Shown here one piece after another: positions 39,601 through 47,500 of a stretch of DNA of 64,000 bases. Origin of the DNA: Pogonophryne albipinna (Eukaryota; Chordata; Actinopteri; Perciformes; Artedidraconidae); the NCBI GenBank assembly GCA_028583405.1, contig CM053259.1:16234594-16298593 (forward strand), read 5' to 3'. The stretch's first letter is position 1; each line of letters starts with the position of its first letter. Made by a program: the position numbers and the translations under genes. The notes under the pieces are model-generated. The model was given only the letters and a program-made list of their open reading frames with translations, had not been told where the DNA came from and did not search any database.

Positions 39601-42600
39601 GCGGTATGCTAGTGGTAACACGTCAAACATGCTCAATCACATCCGAGTCAGTCTCAGTCCCCAGCGAGAGGGTTTTCTCGACGGCAGGTAACATAGTTAC
39701 CGCCAACAGATCTGCCCTCACTACTGACAACGTAGACAAACTCATCTTTTTGAAGAAAAACTTGAAAATAGAGTAAAGCTTGAGTACCTTTATTTAGGCA
39801 TAATGGCCTCACACACTCACAAGTTAATTACACATGTTAGACATTGCTCCTAAAGGTACAGATTTTATTTTGTTTTTATATTTATCATTGCATTTATTTT
39901 ATATTTTGACATCAGGAGATGTTATACAGTTCTGTATTGCCTTTTATTGATTGTGATTGAAACACTTTCTTATTATTTATTTTAATATTTTCAAGACATT
40001 CTTTTTAGTTGTACAGCTTATTTAACCTTGTTTGACATCAGCCATTATAAATAATATGGCCATCTGAGTGTGTGTGTTACTGTTTGTAGTTTGTTTTTAA
40101 CTGTGTAATACAGTTAATGATTCCAAATGTTAGAGTTCCAAAACTTGCACTACTGTTAAAAATAAATAACAGCAAAAAGAAATATGCATTTGGGACTTTT
40201 TTTTCCCTTTTCCTTGTTGTACCGAACCCGTACCGAACCGTGACCCCCAAACCGAGGTATGAACCGAACCGTGACTTCTGTGAACCGTTACACCCCTATC
40301 GTATTCTGTCCATTTCCATACAGGCAGGGGAAACAGCAAATACACTCAGTAAGAAGAGACAATTGATAATTTTTTCATCAATAAACTTATGCCTTTACAG
40401 CAATGCTATAATTTCCACTTCTTGTAAGGTACAACAAAAAGTGCTTTGTGGTACAGCTTGAAAGAGGCTTACGGTACAAAGATTAACCGCTCAATGTCTC
40501 AGATCCATTATCCATCCGAGGTTAAGCCGATATTACCAACAAACTGAAAAACCATTATGCTTATATGCTACCATCAGGCTCACACTTCAACCATCAACAA
40601 TCAGACCACACTTAACAGTATAATGATAGGGTTGGTGAATTTTATAAGTTTTTATTGCACAATTCTAATCCTCTGTAGACAGGCATACTACCACATAGAT
40701 TAGTGCATTCTCAGGGCCTTAAACTGCTTTTCTGTATTTCAAATGACCGTTACTGTATTGTTCCGTTACTCCCAGCGGTAATTTAGATGCTAGACAAGTA
40801 GAAATGTAAGTGGTGAAGGGAATGAAGGAGTAAATGTATTGAAGTTTATTTAGGTGAGCCTTATAGAACTTAAACAAATATGCTATAATTATAACTATTT
40901 CAACTTATTGTGGCAAGCAAATAAGATCTAATTGAAATACAACATTTGCTTTGAGTCAGAACCGAATTGAGGGATTATGATACACATTACTTAGACAATG
41001 TATAACACATCACTGTTGTGTACACAAATTAGCCTGGTTAAGGTAGGAATTAATCATTGTTAGCATATTATCTTAATAGTATAGCTGAACAGAACACAGC
41101 ACCAACAGAACTGGCAAAGAGGCTCATTCTGTGTAATTACCCATTCAGCAATGTCATAGTGAGTAAGCTTCATAAAACACTCACTAACCCTAGCAGTAAG
41201 TGCAGAGCCAATAATAGTCCAGCTCATAGAGCCTACCCTGGCTGGACTAAAACCCTTTTGCACTGGTGGAGCAGCACGACGTACAAATCCCTCTTTTCTT
41301 GGCATGCTGGCGAACATGTGAAGCAAAATTCAATCAAAGCTTAGACTGTACAACCAAATGAGTAAATTGATAAACAGGGGTCAGGAACTAAAAGTGTGAA
41401 TGTCTATCAACCAGTCTAGACCTAGATCAACCTAACACTAGTTAGATATCAATAGTCTATCATAATCCTTAATTTTTCTTTCAGTGTCTTTTGATTTTTA
41501 GCTGTTCGAACTTCAACCCATCTTTACTGGTACAAGTGTAAAGGCCTAATCTGGCCACTAAGCACCCGTAGTAAAGGCTAAACATGGAAAACACGCAGCA
41601 GAGAAGAAGGTTCACCTCTAAGTCAAAGCCTTCTAAGTGGCCTTCTATAAATGCCACAAATAAAGCCTAAGAAGAAGTGGTGACAAATGCAGCAGAACAC
41701 CTAACAGAACACAGTGGCATAACATGCTATGGGTTCATTCCTAGTGTAAAACAAGTGTTTGAAATTATTAAAAGTTGGAGGGAAGAATTAATTATAATTG
41801 CTAAGGATTTATTTTAGAGAGAATCACTGTTCAGGACTATTTATACAGCCAATGGCAGCAATGCCTCATTTTCAAAATGACTCCTTAAAATAGCATTGGT
41901 CAACCAGCAAGCCTGATCACAACAAGAGTCTTCTTGTTTAAAGCAGATTAATGCGTTGTCAACATGCACACACTAGCTAAATGCCTGCGTCAAAGCTCAA
42001 CCAAGGGTATGTTCCTTGGGAAGTGCATTTTGATGGGTGAAGGGCCGACAACATGTTGTTAGATTGGCAATATTCAAATCACAGGAAGCACTATATTTGG
42101 TAAAGGTTGAACATGTGTTAACTTACAATACCATTTTGAATTATGTATTGTGAAGCTGCAGATATATCCCTGCAAACAAATGTTTTTCTGCAGACCTAAA
42201 AAAACAACTATTTGTTTGGATCCTCTTGATCGTCAAATGGTAGAGCCCAAGATTGATGCACAGTTAATAAGCCCAGAGCCTTAGTTAGGTATGGAGCAGT
42301 TGAATGTTTCTGTGTCACAGTGAATGCATTGACTTCCATGCCAGGGAAGGAAGTAGGCCTGCACAGCTGCTATCCAGCTACACCTTCCATTGGGCAGCCA
42401 GGGGTCAAGTTTCCTCAGAGGCATGCTCATGTTCATACATGCACACACATATACGTATAGGGTCATCCCCACACACACAAACGTAGTAGTGGACAACCAT
42501 ACACCAGCATTGATGTCACACAGTCAGCATGCATTTTAAACTTAGCTCTGAAACAAGTTTCTTTTTTGGTTTCGTTAACACTGCTGCGTGTTTGATGCTC

Positions 42601-43541
42601 ATCATCCCATATGTGACTGTAAAGTTACACCCAACGGACAGGATGTGGGCCTCTACTTGACTAACAACTCAATTAAAATGTCAGATTCAAGAGTGTGGTA
42701 GATTTACTGTCACTCACGGGTCTGATAATGTGCAAAACAATTTCTCTTCCAGTTTCATGTTTGTTTTACTTCTCTAGCTTTCACTGTAAATTTAGCAGCA
42801 TTTCCTGACTTGGAAATGTCACACAAGAAGGCGGATCTATTTTGGGCGCATTTGATATGCAAATTAGCCTTGTTATGTGGGTAAACGTACCAGTGGATCG
42901 TATCAACTAAACTAACTAACTAGGGCACACACTATAAAATAACGGAAGAGTAGACCTGTTGAGCGTGAGGGGAAATGCTACAAAGCAGCTGGCATTAAAA
43001 GTCAGACTTACTCAGGTAACACACAATGCTAACAGAAAGGTATTTATGTGCACGTTTTAGTTAGTGTAAGTGCATGAACACGTATGTCTAGACTTGCCAG
43101 AAAAAGGGTAAAATAACCATTTAACCACTGTTAATAACGTCACAAAACTGGCTCGCTGCCCGGCTACTATATTACCGTTAGCAAGTAACGCTACTAGCTA
43201 AAGTAAAGATACACTAAAAACATACATATAAAGTGGTCAGAGAAACACCTCTCTATAAAAACGTTTGAATGAACGTATTCGCTAACTTTCCCAATATATA
43301 TTAACACAACTTGTACCCATGCCACGTGTCAGAAGTAGAAAGCCGGCTAACATTAGCAGCCGCCGGATGGTGCCTTATTGAATCTGACTCCCAAGCATCA
43401 CTACTTCTGCTGCTGCTTGGCAAACAAGGGGCAAACACGGACAAAGAGCCACACACATCATGGTAGGTTAACAGTGAACTGTGCTGGGCGGGTACTTACT
43501 GTTCTCAGTAGCGGCCTCATTTGTTCCGAAGGTTCGTCCAT
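6983..43541 (-). CDS. slc4a7: slc4a7, electroneutral sodium bicarbonate cotransporter NBCn1, 25 coding exons
   Basis: Plasma-membrane Na+/HCO3- cotransporter of the SLC4 family, which imports bicarbonate to regulate cell pH. The assembled model has 3666 nt (1221 residues plus stop), close to the remembered ~1214 of human NBCn1, and every junction is in phase. Order: short N terminus [14 protein letters not shown]; a His/Arg-rich stretch (HRHRGHRHH, about residues 60-75); the cytoplasmic band-3-type domain with [18 protein letters not shown]; cassette II (about 254-377); [14 protein letters not shown]; the membrane domain from about residue 600 ([29 protein letters not shown]); a large third extracellular loop with four Cys and three N-glycosylation sequons; a Lys/Glu-rich C-terminal tail; and a PDZ-ligand end ETFL. 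GT-AG introns, except one GC-AG intron after cassette II. The EQMRPLL start and the extracellular-loop Cys pattern favour SLC4A7 over SLC4A10 and SLC4A8. Confidence 0.96.
7065..8922 (-). other. slc4a7: slc4a7 intron 24
   Basis: Non-coding. Contains a short CA run at about 7710-7727 and a 12-bp tandem repeat at 8084-8125. I see no other feature. Confidence 0.7.
8084..8125. repeat. 12-bp tandem repeat, 3.5 copies
   Basis: Unit GAGACAATTAGA occurs three times exactly (8084-8095, 8096-8107, 8108-8119), then half a unit. Intronic. Confidence 0.95.
8923..9026 (-). CDS. slc4a7: slc4a7 exon 24 (C-terminal tail)
   Basis: Acceptor ATTCAG, donor GTGAGT. Encodes [20 protein letters not shown] then [14 protein letters not shown]; the FEG.LL.IPVKAL core matches human NBCn1. 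If the downstream intron were retained, the frame would stop at a TGA that overlaps the donor. Confidence 0.93.
9120..9620. repeat. candidate interspersed repeat in slc4a7 intron 23
   Basis: AT-rich stretch with recurring TTCAGC and TTCAA words, framed by two similar segments starting CATTAGTGTG (about 9138 and 9598). It resembles fish interspersed repeats I have seen, but no clean termini or target duplication could be found. Boundaries are approximate. Confidence 0.3.
10210..10347 (-). CDS. slc4a7: slc4a7 exon 23
   Basis: 46 codons: end of the last membrane segment ([20 protein letters not shown]) then [20 protein letters not shown], the basic/acidic start of the cytoplasmic tail, very close to human. 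Acceptor CTAG, donor GTAAAA. Confidence 0.95.
10475..10648 (-). CDS. slc4a7: slc4a7 exon 22
   Basis: 58 codons with [20 protein letters not shown], then [19 protein letters not shown] and LVLLWVIK; late membrane domain. Ends PMM before a GTAATG donor. Confidence 0.96.
10892..10960 (-). CDS. slc4a7: slc4a7 exon 21
   Basis: 23 codons, [20 protein letters not shown] then GIQ; phase 0 at both ends; acceptor TTACAG, donor GTAAGA. Highly conserved SLC4 membrane segment. Confidence 0.95.
11158..11409 (-). CDS. slc4a7: slc4a7 exon 20
   Basis: 84 codons from [20 protein letters not shown] to FMTSALK. Includes [20 protein letters not shown] and [11 protein letters not shown], signature stretches of the SLC4 membrane domain. 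Confidence 0.96.
11957..12118 (-). CDS. slc4a7: slc4a7 exon 19
   Basis: 54 codons: [20 protein letters not shown] followed by a membrane segment and [19 protein letters not shown], a diagnostic SLC4 motif. Acceptor GGCAG, donor GTCAGC. Confidence 0.96.
12240..12353 (-). CDS. slc4a7: slc4a7 exon 18
   Basis: 38 codons: [20 protein letters not shown] then [18 protein letters not shown]; one membrane segment plus loop. Donor GTAGGC. Confidence 0.95.
12798..12959 (-). CDS. slc4a7: slc4a7 exon 17
   Basis: 54 codons: end of the third extracellular loop with two Cys ([14 protein letters not shown]), then [20 protein letters not shown] and [14 protein letters not shown]. Confidence 0.95.
13161..13266 (-). 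CDS. slc4a7: slc4a7 exon 16 (third extracellular loop)
   Basis: Encodes [29 protein letters not shown] and SSLNMT. Two Cys here plus two in exon 17 give the four-Cys loop typical of Na+-coupled SLC4 proteins. NAT, NHT and NMT are N-glycosylation sequons. The least conserved exon of the membrane domain, placed by phase and by the Cys and sequon pattern. Confidence 0.9.
13804..14049 (-). CDS. slc4a7: slc4a7 exon 15
   Basis: 82 codons: [60 protein letters not shown]; central membrane segments, near-identical to human. Confidence 0.96.
14485..14618 (-). CDS. slc4a7: slc4a7 exon 14
   Basis: [20 protein letters not shown] then [18 protein letters not shown], the best conserved SLC4 core stretch. 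Donor GTACGT. Confidence 0.96.
15593..15767 (-). CDS. slc4a7: slc4a7 exon 13
   Basis: First membrane segment: [19 protein letters not shown], then [20 protein letters not shown] and [13 protein letters not shown]. Acceptor TTCCAG, donor GTGAGT. Confidence 0.96.
16601..16680. repeat. (GT)40 microsatellite
   Basis: Perfect 80-bp GT run on +, read as (AC)40 in the slc4a7 pre-mRNA, between exons 12 and 13. Confidence 0.98.
16927..16990. mobile_element. possible LINE 3'-tail fragment
   Basis: Contains TTTATTGATCCCCAAGGGG followed by AAATTCAG, a word often found at 3' ends of fish L2/Rex-type LINEs. A similar word lies in opposite orientation near 38745-38767. No coding part is present; the assignment rests on one remembered motif. 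Confidence 0.35.
17455..17561 (-). CDS. slc4a7: slc4a7 exon 12
   Basis: [20 protein letters not shown] then [16 protein letters not shown]; cytoplasmic linker just before the membrane domain, matching RKIPVF and ELQRTGR of human. Acceptor CTGCAG. Confidence 0.93.
17945..18091 (-). CDS. slc4a7: slc4a7 exon 11
   Basis: 49 codons: [49 protein letters not shown]; end of the cytoplasmic domain. Donor is GTTGGT, an uncommon but valid GT donor. Confidence 0.95.
18261..18348 (-). CDS. slc4a7: slc4a7 exon 10
   Basis: [20 protein letters not shown] then SMATLMTDE; phase 2 in, phase 0 out. Conserved cytoplasmic-domain core. Confidence 0.95.
18914..19071 (-). CDS. slc4a7: slc4a7 exon 9
   Basis: [53 protein letters not shown]; almost identical to human. 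Acceptor TTTCAG, donor GTATTA. Confidence 0.95.
19780..19895 (-). CDS. slc4a7: slc4a7 exon 8
   Basis: Completes a Gly codon, then [20 protein letters not shown] and a stretch ending SSVDFSK, aligning with STVDFSK of human. Variable linker between cassette II and the conserved core. It can also join directly to exon 6 in frame if exon 7 is skipped. Confidence 0.9.
21546..21604. repeat. (AT)n microsatellite
   Basis: 59-bp AT run in slc4a7 intron 7. Confidence 0.97.
21637..21671. repeat. (AT)n microsatellite
   Basis: 35-bp AT run, 32 bp from the previous one; the pair is self-complementary and could fold back. Confidence 0.97.
23238..23609 (-). CDS. slc4a7: slc4a7 exon 7, cassette II (probably alternatively spliced)
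   Basis: 372 nt, phase 1 at both ends, so skipping keeps the frame. Encodes [47 protein letters not shown] and [16 protein letters not shown]: a Ser/Pro-rich cytoplasmic segment aligning with the ~124-residue cassette II of mammalian NBCn1, a known alternatively spliced region. Acceptor GTTAG. The only donor that keeps the conserved phase-1 junction is GC (AAG|GCAAAT); the next phase-1 GT would create a stop codon. Confidence 0.88.
24572..24760 (-). CDS. slc4a7: slc4a7 exon 6
   Basis: 63 codons: [64 protein letters not shown]. Phase 1 to phase 1. Acceptor AATCAG, donor GTGAGA. Confidence 0.95.
24890..25050 (-). CDS. slc4a7: slc4a7 exon 5
   Basis: [53 protein letters not shown]; core of the N-terminal cytoplasmic domain. 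Acceptor CCACAG. Confidence 0.96.
25307..25445 (-). CDS. slc4a7: slc4a7 exon 4
   Basis: [20 protein letters not shown] then [13 protein letters not shown] and STEWKETAR; matches the human block. Acceptor TGCAG, donor GTTAGA. Confidence 0.95.
25531..25848. mobile_element. possible TTAA-flanked MITE in slc4a7 intron 3
   Basis: CCCTGTGGAGTTT near the left end (from 25540) recurs inverted near the right end (to about 25838). TTAA lies just outside both (25531-25534 and 25845-25848), as expected for piggyBac-type insertion. The terminal bases themselves match poorly. The word CCCTGTGGAGTT also occurs at 34114, suggesting a dispersed family. Confidence 0.4.
26831..27258. mobile_element. hAT-type MITE, 428 bp, slc4a7 intron 3
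   Basis: Terminal inverted repeats CAGTGGTTCTCAACTGGT and the complement of CCAGTTGAGAACCACTG, the hAT-Charlie-like terminus, continuing with ggTCGaggACCC-type matches inside. Flanks CCCTAAAC (26823-26830) and CCTTAAAC (27259-27266) match at 7 of 8 bases, an aged 8-bp target duplication. No transposase. Confidence 0.85.
27406..27552 (-). CDS. slc4a7: slc4a7 exon 3
   Basis: [48 protein letters not shown]. The basic/His-rich run matches HRHRGHKHHHRRRK of human. Acceptor CCCTAG, donor GTTGGA, phase 1 out. Confidence 0.94.
27553..29074 (-). other. slc4a7: slc4a7 intron 2
   Basis: Contains a possible hAT remnant at 28692-28874 and two C runs (28725-28734, 28958-28969). Purine-rich 28370-28560 gives long but unconvincing frames. 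Confidence 0.6.
28692..28874. mobile_element. possible hAT MITE remnant, 183 bp
   Basis: Starts CAGTGTTTCCCCT and ends with the inverse AGAAACACTG; the target duplication is not recognisable beyond three bases. Terminus type is hAT-like. Confidence 0.4.
29075..29156 (-). CDS. slc4a7: slc4a7 exon 2 (first common exon)
   Basis: [20 protein letters not shown] then YEKEDLD; aligns with GPDEEAVVDLGKTSS of human. Phase 0 entry lets it join either first exon (43500-43541 or 37640-37675). Acceptor TCTCAG, donor GTAAGT. Confidence 0.95.
29157..34896 (-). other. slc4a7: slc4a7 intron 1, 3' part
   Basis: Non-coding. A TA/CA microsatellite is at 31082-31109, and a CCCTGTGGAGTT word at 34114. A short minus-strand frame at 32258-32491 shows no family resemblance. 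No exon seen. Confidence 0.6.
34897..36495 (+). mobile_element. Tc1-family transposon, 1599 bp, nearly intact
   Basis: Flanked by the TA target (34895-34896 and 36496-36497). The terminal inverted repeats start CAGTGGGGCAAAAAAGTATT and are identical for 67 bp, with weaker similarity to about 120 bp. Internally there is a transposase frame on + . Tc1 elements with this terminus are widespread in fish and are reported to have moved between teleosts and lampreys. Identity of the termini and near-open frame suggest a fairly recent insertion. It lies in slc4a7 intron 1, antisense to the gene. Confidence 0.96.
35261..36283 (+). pseudogene. Tc1 transposase, one internal stop
   Basis: 340-codon frame (plus terminal stop) of a Tc1 transposase. 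N-terminal paired-type HTH region ([33 protein letters not shown]). A single in-frame TAG at 35534-35536 (codon 92) breaks it; reading frame is otherwise continuous. Catalytic first Asp in IWSDETK, second Asp in [11 protein letters not shown]. At the third position, 34 residues on, the motif reads NPIDNLW: Asp where Tc1 proteins normally have Glu (DD34E). The copy is therefore likely inactive on two counts. Confidence 0.94.
36620..36786. mobile_element. possible truncated hAT right end
   Basis: Ends ATTGTGCAGCCCTA, the inverse of the TAGGGCTGCACAAT start seen in many fish hAT elements, preceded by sequence of the usual kind (TTGACATTGCGATGAAAAC). No left end was found, so it is a fragment or a chance match. 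Confidence 0.35.
37640..37675 (-). CDS. slc4a7: slc4a7 alternative first coding exon
   Basis: Twelve codons, [12 protein letters not shown], ending phase 0 at donor GTACGT, so it joins exon 2 (GPDEEA) in frame to give a 1219-residue isoform. Mammalian SLC4A7 also has alternative first exons that join at GPDEEA. A TATA-like box lies about 140 bp upstream. The frame is short, so the call rests on donor, phase, ATG and promoter context. Confidence 0.65.
37814..37820 (-). promoter_or_regulatory. slc4a7: TATA box of the internal slc4a7 promoter (candidate)
   Basis: TATAAAG on the - strand (CTTTATA on +), 139 bp before the ATG of the alternative first exon, next to a GA/CT-rich stretch. Position fits a core promoter with about 110 bp of 5' UTR. 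Confidence 0.5.
37821..39205. other. slc4a7: slc4a7 intron 1, between the internal promoter and a hAT copy
   Basis: Non-coding. A stretch at 38745-38767 (CCCTCGGGGGATTAATAAAG) resembles a fish LINE tail in reverse. Otherwise nothing recognisable. Confidence 0.55.
39206..40298 (+). mobile_element. hAT transposon, internally deleted, 1093 bp
   Basis: Perfect 8-bp target duplication TCGTATTC (39198-39205 and 40299-40306). Inverted ends TAGGGGTGTAACGG, with CACGGTTCGG words repeated inside both termini. It encodes only the two ends of a hAT transposase (next entry). Lies in slc4a7 intron 1. Confidence 0.93.
39449..39776 (+). pseudogene. hAT transposase remnant: BED finger joined to C-terminal tail
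   Basis: From ATG 39449 the frame gives a BED-type zinc finger ([23 protein letters not shown]; CxxC and a His). Near 39640-39655 the sequence jumps, in another frame, to the hAT C-terminal dimerisation motif [13 protein letters not shown] followed by [19 protein letters not shown] and a stop at 39774-39776. The several hundred residues of catalytic core are missing: a large deletion with frame shift. Confidence 0.88.
40307..43499 (-). other. slc4a7: slc4a7 intron 1, 5' part
   Basis: Non-coding and AT-rich. No delimitable repeat or exon seen. Confidence 0.6.
43500..43541 (-). CDS. slc4a7: slc4a7 exon 1 (upstream promoter)
   Basis: Fourteen codons [14 protein letters not shown] with ATG at 43541-43539 and donor GTAAGT. 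Matches the long mammalian NBCn1 N terminus that contains EQMRPLLTR before GPDEEA. Sequence around it is GC-rich relative to the window. Confidence 0.9.
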
Positions 43542-43744
43542 TTCACCTGCCGCCGGTCGCTTAACAACCGTTAGCTTGTATTTTTTAACAGTTGATGTAC
43601 GGAAGAGACCGGGACGGGTGACACTTAGATGAACTACGAGGACTGCTGTGCTTTCCCTAACGACACGATAAGGACACGCCTCTAACTTGATGGACAGGGG
43701 TTGATTGCCAATTCGCGTTCAGTCACCGGCATTCTCAGCCAATA
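43542..43744 (-). promoter_or_regulatory. slc4a7: slc4a7 5' UTR and upstream promoter (candidate)
   Basis: CpG-containing stretch just upstream of the first ATG, with two CCAAT boxes (43708-43712 and 43739-43743, + strand) and no TATA box. This fits a TATA-less housekeeping-type promoter. Transcription start not determinable. Confidence 0.5.
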
Positions 43745-44064
43745 AAATGCAACTACGTCACTATGAGGGCGGGGGATAATATCCGTGTCGCCTCAAAGTC
43801 CCAAGCGGGCTTTTTTGTTATGATTTTTAAAACCCTGTTAAACCATGCATTAAACATGCTGGTACAGCTCGCAATGTCCTCTATATGTAAGTGGAAAAGA
43901 TGAACACTGCTATAAGACATACAACTTAATTTCAAAGTGAAGTTGGATTTGTAAACTAACCGTAAATGAAAACTATGCTGATTTGAATTTGTGGGCACAA
44001 TACAGCTTTAATGAAAGAGGAACAAGCAGATAAGCAGCAGGTAAAGTGTTTCATATTCTTCTTT

Positions 44065-44513
44065 GGTAACACTTTACAATAAGACTACCCTTATAAAGGA
44101 TTCATAAAGGGTTTATAAGTAGGTTATGAATTCGTTTGTAAACACTTTATTAATCATTAAGAACCATTTATAAACCAGTTCTAACATAGTTTTCATACAT
44201 CAACACAGGCTCACTATTTGGCAAGATGACTAAGCCTTATATTGGCTACTTACTACTTAGCGAGAACCAACTCAGTGAGCATCAGATACCAAGGATGCTG
44301 GCTGATGAAGAAGACGAAGTAAGCATAAGGCTTAACAGCACAGATAAATGTGAGCTCACTATTTGGCAAGCAACCGGTCACAGTTGCCCTGTTTATCTCA
44401 TGTCTTATAAAAGTGTATTAATGATTTGTAAAGTGTTCACAACCTAATTAATAAATTAATTACAAACTATTCGTAAACCCTTTATAAGGGTAGTCGTATT
44501 GTAAAGTAGTACC
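44065..44513. mobile_element. MITE with 8-bp target duplication, 449 bp
   Basis: Flanked by TCTTCTTT on both sides (44057-44064 and 44514-44521). Inverted ends GGTAACACTTTACAATAAG and, reversed, GGTACTACTTTACAATACG, both leading into ACTACCCTTATAAAGG. The interior has two copies of GCTCACTATTTGGCAAG (about 44209 and 44354). No transposase. TSD length points to hAT. Confidence 0.88.
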
Positions 44514-44521
44514 TCTTCTTT

Positions 44522-47500
44522 TAACTTAGTTTTACAAATAGGACTACCATTATTGAAAAACAAAGGTTGTAACAACTACTTTCCTCAGAATGCCAGCCCA
44601 GGAGGTTATTTGAACGGTGTTAAAGAAGTATGCACACCAGCAGTAGGCCCGAGGCCTATTAACACAGTGAAAAACGTCGCTATTCAAACTTTTTACAAAC
44701 ACATATGCGCTTACAATTGTCTTTGGCCTTTTTCAGTCTTTAGAATCAATAATAATACTAAGCTTACGTTTTTGGAGGATTCATTATTACCTGTTATTTA
44801 ATTCTAAGTATAATGAATCACAGATTTACAGACAAAGTAGGCTAATGTAGTATTATTTTGGTTATGGCTTTCTCTTGTATATGTTTACATCTACATAGAC
44901 TTTGGTCTACTCTATATAGGTTTGCTGAAATGTATGCATGTATTGTAGTTGTGCTATCTTATATGGCTTGAGAGGGACGGCTATGGCAGCACATCCTCAG
45001 ATATTAATATTAATATATAGTGTCATCAGTATAGGATCATTTAGATGTCACATTTAAAAAAAAGTCTGAAAGCTAAACCTTTGTCTTGAAATCGAAGGCC
45101 AAGAATCAAATTCTGTCTTTTCATTTGTAGGGACTGTTGATATGTAGGTAGCCTAAATATGAGTATGACCATTTTGAAATTCAATCCTTATCCTCATACA
45201 GCCTCCTGACATAGGCTAATCATCCACCTTCCATAATACCACCTTTGTTTACCATGTGTTAAGATTTGACATTGTGTAATAATTCCTTTTCTCCAGCAGA
45301 TGGCAATGCTGTATCAACCATATCTCGGATGTGAGGGAACAGTTGGCTGAGAGATTGACCATATTGAATTCCCTCTGTAGAGGTAATTCTTTCAATTCCC
45401 TTTTATTGCTGGTCTTTAGGGTCAGTTAATGGTAAACTGAAATCGCCTGTAACAGCCAAGACTGTGTGTTATAATGCATTTTGAGCCCTTTTGTGTATTA
45501 TAAGTTTGTGTAGGTTACACGTTGGAAACATTGTTGAATGCTCGTAGTCTTTGCAAAAACCTTTCATAAATATCCTAGGAACCATTCAACCTTTCTTCCA
45601 GAACTATGGGGTTTTGCACATACTTATAATAAATAGAAAGCTAACATCTGCCATTGTTCCAGTAAACGCACTTACTAACTAAAGCATTGTTGCAAAATCA
45701 TGTGGTAAGTTTTATTGCAGTGGCGTACATTAAAATATATATCAGGCAGGTACAGAAGTAGTCTGTTCTTTCAGAGGATTTCATGGATGTCTTCCTTTAA
45801 ATAGAGCCCGTTCCTCACCCACCGATCATCCTCCGGCATAATCACGCGGCAGCTCAGAAATAGAACTGCGAGGTGGGAGATCAAACTATCACCTCTTAAT
45901 TGTACCCTGAGTCTTAAAGATGCTGAGAGCCGATTAACGCACAAAGAAGAGTGCTGTGTACTGCTCCTGAAACATGCATCCGCATAATGCAGCTGGGAGA
46001 TGAGTCAGAAGTTAGACAAGTGGAAGAAGCACCACACTGGCATCCACCTGTGCTGGGACTCACATAAAGAGATGCAGACTGCAAGGTGTGGTGATGATGT
46101 GAAAGAAAGTTTTCTCTTTCACAGCTTTAGAGAGAGAAAGCCAAAGGAAGGGTGAAGTTGAGTTGAACTTGCTGTAGTGGAAGAACTACGACCATTGTCT
46201 CTCAAATGTAATTCAAACCTTCAGAGCAAAGGTTACTCAGATATTTTTCATTTAGCTTGGAGCAGCAAGAGGCAACAGATTGGGAAAAAAAGAATAACAT
46301 GTCATGCACAAGCCACCAAATGACTATTGACTGTGTCGTGTTTTGTCCCAGAAGCTGTAGAAATGAAGAGTCCCTGTCTCCCAGAAGGTTTAGTGGATGA
46401 TGTTTTTTTCCTCTAGTGGTGAGGCCTACTGATGGTGCCAGGAGAGAAAGAAAGGGAATGTGAAATTCCCAAATCTGTTGGAGCGCACCATCAAAGTGCC
46501 AATGCATTGATTTTGACCACCAATTTTTCCCCATGGCTGCCTCTGGATGCCCTACCCAAAACATTGCTCTCAAAACCAGGGTCTTACGGGAGCCTTAGTG
46601 CCCCTGAATCCTATTCAACTCTCCCGGGACACTCCGAGGAGGGGGGTTTAGAGACCAGTGACCAGCATGGTGTACCCAAATCGACTCAGGGATGGGTGGA
46701 GGGTGGGAGGGGTGGATTGTGGAGATGGTAAATGGTGGTTGTGGTCAGAAGGGGAAGGTGGAAAAGGGGATAAGAAGGAAGGGGGGTCCGGCCTTTTGAG
46801 GTGCATCCAACTGCCCTCCAGAGGGAACACAGGGGTTTGAAATCAATGTGCTGTTAAGTGCAGCTTAGCCGCGGGATACTCTCTCTAACATTATCCATGC
46901 ACCAGTGAGTCAGGGTCTTGCCTCCGCGCTTCACTCGTCGTCTGAGGGCCCCGACACACGGCCCCTCCGAGCCTCTGCTTCCTCTCACCTCTCTGCTCTG
47001 TGCCAACACTCAACGCCCTTCTCCAAACAGTTGTGGCCCCGCTAACTTGAGACTCATCTCACACCACGGTCTCACTCTAGCAGACCTGTGAGCATTACAC
47101 GCGTACTTTAGTCGGCCCACCCACCCTCCCATTTACTTCTGATTAACCAGGTCCAAAGCAGGTAGTGAGACTAAATAAAGCATCATGTTGTTTACAGGCT
47201 GAAAGGAGAGCCTTTGTCAGCATCATTAGTACTGTCAATGACCTTAATAATAGAAACAACCCATACATAAAACACAATATTGCACAAAGTTCCAGGATAT
47301 ATCTACAGTGAATGTATTGTTGTACTGGGCTAAACATTTCACACTATCTGGTTATTTGCTTTAGCGTTGGCCAATGTGTGCATGCAGTGTCCATCGTATC
47401 ATATGATTATAAAGACTGGATCTGACTCATGTTGACTAGTGACATTAACCTCAAGATATTTAAGGAAGTCTTTGTAAAATAAAAGCGATTAACTAGATCA

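Noticed and set aside
46432..46840. 99- and 60-codon frames near 46.5-46.8 kb
   Set aside because: GC/purine-rich stretch, no homology I can recognise and no conserved start context.
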